DNA from: Clostridia bacterium
GTDB taxonomy: Bacteria; Bacillota; Clostridia; Oscillospirales; CAG-272
Direction of reading: 5' to 3'
Length of the DNA stretch: 64,000 nt
NCBI GenBank assembly: GCA_017453245.1
Contig: JAFTKM010000009.1
Coordinates: 61,427 to 125,426, forward strand
The first letter of the stretch is position 1. Every line of letters begins with the position of its first letter. Below the pieces are notes generated by a model. That model searched no databases. It saw only the letters and a list, made by a program, of their open reading frames with translations, and was not told the origin of the DNA. A program made the position numbers and the translations under genes. Positions 60,214 through 64,000 of the stretch are shown one piece after another.

Positions 60214-60697
60214 CTCCCCCTTGGGGAGGGGGGACCGCTTGCGGTGGGTGAGGTTGCGACGCGCTAGTCTTTTAAGCCTCATCAGACCGCGGTATTTCTA
60301 TGGTCCTCTTTTGGATAGCAAAATCAATCTGCTTACACACTTGATTGAAATCTTGCCTTATATCACAATTGGGAAATCTTATTACGTAAATTCCAACCGA
60401 ATCTAAGTAATCTTCTCTCAATTTGTCATTTTCTGATATGGTGGATATTTGGTGATAAGAACCGTCAAGCTCAATTGCTATTTTTAGCTTAGGACAGTAA
60501 AAGTCCAAAATGTATTCACCGCAAGTAACCTGACGTTTAAACTTAACCGGATAATCTTTTAAAAATTGATACCACAGCTTCTTTTCTTCTTTTGTCATGT
60601 TTTTGCGTAAACTTTGAGCCAAAGCGGTAAGTTCTTTATTATGTTTCATTATAAAACCTCATCCACCACAAGTGGTCCCCCTTCCCCAAAGGGGAAG
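60214..60697. mobile_element. Candidate mobile element: DUF559 endonuclease gene between inverted repeats
   Basis: Bases 60214-60255 and the reverse complement of 60655-60697 align at about 36 of 43 positions by eye. Both contain a CCCC...GGGG hairpin, a second hairpin (ACCGCTTGCGGT left, ACCACTTGTGGT right) and end GATGAGGTT/GGTGAGGTT. Nearly all differences are transitions, and in the second hairpin they are compensatory. Only the DUF559 gene lies between the arms. Single copies of the arm modules occur near 45.35, 49.10, 56.96 and 63.72 kb. No established transposon family is recognised. Confidence 0.6.
60272..60649 (-). CDS. DUF559-family (Vsr-like fold) endonuclease-like protein
   Basis: The 125-residue protein has LRKNMTKEEKKLWYQFLKDY then VKFKRQVTCGEYILDFYCPK and LKIAIELDGSYHQ, the DUF559 signature with probable catalytic Asp, Glu-x-Asp and His of the PD-(D/E)XK/Vsr fold. 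DUF559 is widespread in anaerobes but its role is unclear; nicking or cleavage of DNA is predicted by fold. The start is preceded by GATGAGGTTTTATA, so its weak ribosome site lies in the flanking repeat. The last residues (SDEA) and the stop lie at the edge of the other repeat arm. Confidence 0.88.
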   Translation of the reverse strand: MKHNKELTALAQSLRKNMTKEEKKLWYQFLKDYPVKFKRQVTCGEYILDFYCPKLKIAIELDGSYHQISTISENDKLREDYLDSVGIYVIRFPNCDIRQDFNQVCKQIDFAIQKRTIEIPRSDEA

Positions 60698-60746
60698 GTT
60701 GGGGATGTGCCGCTTCGCTACCCTTCTCCCGCAGGAAGAGCCTTAT

Positions 60747-61478
60747 TTACTCCCCGTCGGGAGTATCGGTTTTTTCTTCTGTGCTCGCGGTTTGCTGTGC
60801 GAGTTGCTTTTTCAGCTCTAAGAGCTCCGCCATCATTCTCTGGCTCTCTGCTCTCTCGGCCTCGATCTTTGCCTTCTCGGCGTTCATCTGGTCCATCTGC
60901 TCCTTCTTGTAAGCTCTGAAGAGGCGGATAGTGTTGATGCCCTGCGAGAGGATAAGAAGCAGGAAGGGTACGAGTATGCAGATTATGTAGCCGGGCGTTG
61001 TCTTGAGGAACAGGAAGAACGCGCCGAGGTTCGGCAGCTTGCCGACGTACTTACCGACGACGTAGGTTGCGAGAGCCTCGTCATCCTCGCCGGTGGTGGT
61101 ACCGTAGGTCACGAATGCGACACTGCCGTACTGGTCCGTAGTTACCTCGCGGATCTTATGCGTTACGGTCTCGCCGTAGTTGTCGGGGTTCTCGGAGATG
61201 AAGGTGATTATATCACCCTCCTTAAGCGTGGTGGTGTCTACCACCTTGGAGATTACGATGTCTCCCGCCTTGAAGTCTGTCGCCGCCATAGAGTCAGAGC
61301 GTACGACGAAGAACTTGTAGCCGAAGATGTTTCTTTCATTCTGGTCAAACATATTTACCGACACGAGTGTGAATATCATCATCAGCACCGCGAAGGCAAC
61401 TATCATCCAGACGAGGACGGTCTTGGTGACCTCCCAGATCTTCTTGTAATTTATCGGTTTTTTAACTTGGTTTTCCAT
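60747..61478 (-). CDS. sipW: SipW-like signal peptidase I with C-terminal coiled coil
   Basis: Second ER/SipW-type signal peptidase. A membrane helix (VLVWMIVAFAVLMMIFTLVS) is followed by the catalytic Ser in FVVRSDSMAATDFKAGD and His in ETVTHKIREVTT. A second helix is YIICILVPFLLLILSQGI near 165-185. The cytosolic tail (residues about 195-243) is a charged coiled coil (AEKAKIEAERAESQRMMAEL). The ATG at 61478 has GGGGGGA upstream; an earlier ATG at 61493 overlaps the previous stop as TAATG and is the alternative. It probably processes the TasA-like proteins around it. Confidence 0.92.
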   Translation of the reverse strand: MENQVKKPINYKKIWEVTKTVLVWMIVAFAVLMMIFTLVSVNMFDQNERNIFGYKFFVVRSDSMAATDFKAGDIVISKVVDTTTLKEGDIITFISENPDNYGETVTHKIREVTTDQYGSVAFVTYGTTTGEDDEALATYVVGKYVGKLPNLGAFFLFLKTTPGYIICILVPFLLLILSQGINTIRLFRAYKKEQMDQMNAEKAKIEAERAESQRMMAELLELKKQLAQQTASTEEKTDTPDGE

Positions 61479-61492
61479 TACACGTCCCCCCA

Positions 61493-62035
61493 TTAATCAA
61501 AGAGTTTCTCGGGGTTGTTCTTGGTCTGAGTTGCGTCAGCACAGAGGTCAAACGTGAACATGGGATCGATAAGATTGCCTGCCTCCTCGGGGAAGACAAA
61601 GACGATCTTAAGCTCTCTTCTCTCGTTGATCCTGAGCTCGTCGTTTGCCGCCTTAACCTTGTCCTCAGTGAGGTCGGATGGCTTGCCCTCGTAGAGTATC
61701 TCGTCACCGTTATAGATAGTTACGTCGATAACGTCAGCCATATCTCCCGAGAGGTTACGGAAGTAGAGCTTGTAGTAGACGCTGTACGAGCTGTCATTCT
61801 GTATGTAGAAGGTCTCCTCGATAGTCATACCGGGAGCGAAGTTGCTGTCCTCCGCCTCAATGATCGGATCGCCGCCGTTGAGGTCTATGCTGACCGAGCC
61901 TGTGCGGAAGATGTTGTTATCCACCGAGACGATGGAGTAAACCAGCGTGAAGGTTACGAAGCTGAGCGTAACCAGAAGGATTATAAGGATTATGACGCTG
62001 AATATAAGCTTGCCTGCGGAGTTATCGTTATCCAT
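61493..62035 (-). CDS. Membrane-anchored TasA-like protein
   Basis: The 180-residue protein has one helix (LIFSVIILIILLVTLSFVTF, residues 10-29) followed by VDNNIFRTGSVSIDLNGGDP, similar to the strand after the cleavage site in TasA-like proteins. The usual AYFTD cleavage motif is missing, so it may stay anchored. The mature part has PGMTIEETFYIQNDSSYSVY. It is directly upstream of sipW, its TAA overlapping a possible sipW ATG, which suggests it is part of the export and anchoring machine, like TapA in Bacillus. The ATG at 62035 is preferred to a GTG at 62038. Confidence 0.82.
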   Translation of the reverse strand: MDNDNSAGKLIFSVIILIILLVTLSFVTFTLVYSIVSVDNNIFRTGSVSIDLNGGDPIIEAEDSNFAPGMTIEETFYIQNDSSYSVYYKLYFRNLSGDMADVIDVTIYNGDEILYEGKPSDLTEDKVKAANDELRINERRELKIVFVFPEEAGNLIDPMFTFDLCADATQTKNNPEKLFD

Positions 62036-62076
62036 CACTCGATCACCACCTTTTCTTTGAATTTAGTCATCACGGC

Positions 62077-62634
62077 TTAGTTTCTGCCGTCGTCTGCCTC
62101 GTTACCCGAAGCACCCCAGGAGAGGTTAAGCGCGATCTCACCGTTCTGGCACTCGTTACCCGCGGAGGTATCGAGCGTTACGGTGACGTGGAACTCCATA
62201 GATTCACCGTCTACTGGTATTACAATGCCCTGCTCGTCCATATCATTCACAGTACCGCGGAAGTACGGGTGAGTGGCGTCATCTACCGTGAGGGTGATGA
62301 TGGTAACGTTGGTGAGGGGCGCGGTCTCGGATGCTACCTCGGCAAGGAAGGTTATGTACTCGACCTCTTTATCGAGGATCTCGATCTTGTAGGTCTGGGT
62401 TTTAGAGTCGCCGGGGAACATATTCTCTACCTTGAAGGTCTTGTTCACAGTTTCCGTCTGTTCGCCCAGGGCGATGACCTCGTCCTTGGTTCCGCCGATA
62501 ACGTTGTTCGGGGAAACGGCAAAGTCGTCTCTGCCGGTGAGGACAAGCACGAGAAGAACTATGGCAAGTATGATAAGCAGCACTACGATAAACGTGGCTA
62601 TTTTAAGTATGATTTCAGACTTAGTCAAGGCCAT
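62077..62634 (-). CDS. Membrane-anchored surface protein of the sipW operon
   Basis: The protein has one N-terminal helix (IATFIVVLLIILAIVLLVLV) followed by a beta-rich extracellular domain with KTFKVENMFPGDSKTQTYKI, a camelysin-like strand pair, and a C-terminal EIALNLSWGASGNEADDGRN. It is the first gene of the sipW operon (three genes, gaps of about 40 and 0 bases). The start is uncertain: the ATG at 62634 is only two bases from AAGGAGG, and a TTG at 62628 would give better spacing. Confidence 0.8.
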   Translation of the reverse strand: MALTKSEIILKIATFIVVLLIILAIVLLVLVLTGRDDFAVSPNNVIGGTKDEVIALGEQTETVNKTFKVENMFPGDSKTQTYKIEILDKEVEYITFLAEVASETAPLTNVTIITLTVDDATHPYFRGTVNDMDEQGIVIPVDGESMEFHVTVTLDTSAGNECQNGEIALNLSWGASGNEADDGRN

Positions 62635-62685
62635 TGCCTCCTTTACTAATGCTATGTGCACGCGATGTGCGTATAAATAAAACAA

Positions 62686-63853
62686 GTAATGTGGGGTAAT
62701 TATATCATATATTCATTCCAAATGCAATACTTTCATCATAATTTATGGCAGAAATTTGAAAAAATGAACATAAAAAAACGATTTGGTACGCTTTTTTGAA
62801 GGTTTGAATTCCAAATCTTGCATATTTTTGTTAAAATTGGCAAAAAAGAGCGGTGCGGGGCGGGGCTGCGCCAATTGAAAATTGAAAGTTGAAAGTTGAA
62901 AGTTGAAAATTTAGGACGAAGCGGAGCCAATGCGAAGTGCGCAGCGCCAAGTGCGAAATGAGGAGAACGATGGTACGCAAAAGGCGCAATCCGTAGGGAC
63001 CGGCGATGCGGCAGAGCCGCAAATGCAAAATGCAAAATTCAAAATGCAAAATGAGGGACGAGAGGCGTAGCCAATGAAATCCGCTTTGCGGATGAAATCC
63101 ACACCCTCTCCGTAAGCCTGTGACTGCCAGCTGTCTCGCCTGCGGGCTCGGGCACCTCGGGGAAAAACGATAATCAATCGTTTTCTGACACTCTCGGTTT
63201 CGCTACGCTACCCAGAGTGGGAGGCGAGTGGATGAAATCCCTTCGGGATGATATCCTCGCTCGGCGAGGATGAGAAACCGTAGGGCGGGGGCGATGCGGC
63301 AGAGCCGCAAATGCAAAATGCAGAATGAGGGACGAGGCGCAGGGGTGCGCCAATGATATCCGACGATGTCGGATGAAATCCATTGAAATGGATGAAATCC
63401 CTCCGGGATGATATCCTCGCTCGGCGAGGATGAGAAACCGTAGGGCGGGGGCTTGCTCCCGCCGGATAATGCGAAGCAGACTGAGAGGGGCGGTTTTTCG
63501 ACTTTTTTCTCCCTATTAATATACTTATTACACGCGAGGAGGCGCGGGGCGGGGCTGCGCCGCGCCAATTGAAAATTGAAAGTTGAAAGTTGAAAATTTA
63601 GGACGAAGCGCAGCCAATGCAAAGTGCGAAGCGCCAAATGCGAAATGAGGGACGAGGCGCAGGGCTGCGCCAATGCAAAATGCAGAATGCAAAATGCAAA
63701 ATGAGGGGGCGAGGCACCGCCTAAACCTTCCCCTTTGGGGAAGGTGGATTGCGAAGCAAGACGGATGATGTTGCGATGCGCTAACTTTTTTTAACCTCAT
63801 CCACCGGAAGAGTTTTCTACACGGCTCCTACTTCGAACCACTTCGATGCGTAT
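62686..63853. repeat. 1.2-kb repeat island at the right end
   Basis: No convincing gene. From 62700 to 62850 the DNA is AT-rich, as expected for the sipW operon promoter region. Then come the GAAAGTTGAAAATTTA module (62873-62912 and 63567-63600), AATGCAAAATGC modules (63022-63052, 63309-63329, 63673-63702), and GATGAAATCC/GATGATATCC spacers alternating with CCGCTTTGCGG, CCCTTCGGG, CCTCGCTCGGCGAGG, CCGACGATGTCGG, CCATTGAAATGG and CCCTCCGGG (63075-63435). CGTAGGGCGGGGGC modules (63281, 63441) and CCTTCCCCTTTGGGGAAGG (63724-63742) complete it. Short open frames here are repeat translations. Confidence 0.78.
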
Positions 63854-63854
63854 A

Positions 63855-63885
63855 AAAAACACCACGCTAGGTGGTGTTTTTCATT
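63855..63885 (-). terminator. Terminator downstream of the tRNA-like gene
   Basis: AACACCAC pairs with GTGGTGTT around GCTAG; on the minus strand it is followed by TTTTATA. It lies a few bases after the CCA end of the tRNA-like sequence. Confidence 0.75.
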
Positions 63886-63888
63886 TTA

Positions 63889-64000
63889 TGGTGCACCGTC
63901 AGGGATTCGAACCCGGGACCCAGTGCATACCGCTTGCGGTATCTTGCGTCATTTGTCGTGTTCGGCCGACAAATAGCAAATTCAGAGTCAGTTGCAGCAA
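63889..64000 (-). tRNA. tRNA-like gene with palindromic insert in the anticodon-variable region (cut by window edge)
   Basis: Read on the minus strand, the 3' part is a normal tRNA end: GGTCCCGGGTTCGAATCC (variable region and T arm), then the acceptor strand CGGTGC with ACCA. Upstream, GCAACTGACTCTGAA resembles the D-to-anticodon part of a Lys-type tRNA. About 55 bases lie between them where a few are expected. They form two hairpins, ATTTGTCG/CGACAAAT and ATACCGC/GCGGTAT. The 5' acceptor strand is beyond the window. It may be a tRNA broken by hairpin modules or a chimeric pseudogene. Confidence 0.5.

Noticed and set aside
63075-63435. CRISPR array
   Set aside because: The constant part is only about ten bases and the variable parts are short palindromes rather than 30-base unique spacers; no cas genes are present.
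62736-63800. Several 70-150-codon minus-strand frames at the right end
   Set aside because: They are translations of the dispersed modules (repeating FCILHFAFCI-like peptides) with no start signals.

Overview
The window looks like a chromosomal segment of an anaerobic Clostridia-type Firmicute, probably a gut commensal known mainly from metagenomes. This rests on AAGGAG-type ribosome sites, a glycyl-radical-enzyme microcompartment, type III glutamine synthetase, formate-tetrahydrofolate ligase, SipW/TasA-type surface proteins and Listeria-Bacteroides repeats. The species cannot be named from the sequence alone.

Region 1 (1-20912, + strand) is a purine and one-carbon gene run: purE (cut by the window edge), purC, purF, purM, purN, type III glutamine synthetase, a PurO-type IMP cyclohydrolase, a stand-alone AICAR transformylase, purD, a full-length purL, fhs, the ATP-pyrophosphatase half of GMP synthase and, after a heparinase-like gene, guaB from its own consensus promoter. 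PurH is split into two unrelated proteins. PurF lacks the N-terminal Cys and GuaA lacks its glutaminase domain. The IMP dehydrogenase resembles the Tritrichomonas foetus enzyme.

Region 2 (21351-27872, - strand) is a TetR-led operon of a DUF1295 (steroid 5-alpha-reductase-like) membrane protein, an NAD-binding SDR, a flavin-reductase-like protein and two unknown proteins. An alpha/beta hydrolase, a second flavin reductase and a cytidine-deaminase-like protein lie beside it.

Region 3 (27945-43856, - strand) is a bacterial microcompartment locus of the glycyl-radical, fucose/rhamnose-to-propionate type. It has an RpiR regulator with a cluster of operator-like palindromes, acetate kinase, class II aldolase, CoA-acylating aldehyde dehydrogenase, Zn alcohol dehydrogenase, PduL, PduS-like protein, diol dehydratase and activase, and seven shell proteins. 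Several cargo proteins carry encapsulation-peptide-like helices. The operon ends in a EutP-like GTPase, a ParA ATPase and a small disordered Lys/Ala/Pro-rich protein, a likely positioning pair for the compartment.

Region 4 (44304-62685) is a cell-surface block with two SipW-like signal peptidases, eight TasA/camelysin-like or related anchored proteins, a 1748-residue adhesin with His/Cys repeats, an M48 protease, an FTR-like protein with thioredoxin, and an MNT/HEPN pair.

The gaps in and around region 4 (also near 16.2, 21.1 and 35.3 kb) are packed with dispersed repeats made of small palindromes alternating with a constant short spacer. A DUF559 endonuclease gene sits between inverted copies of one such repeat. 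Repeats have been absorbed into coding sequence (the SipW C-terminal tail, the M48 and adhesin stop regions) and possibly into a tRNA-like gene at the right edge. The DUF559/palindrome-module set and the ParA-plus-small-protein pair are the best candidates for undescribed systems.
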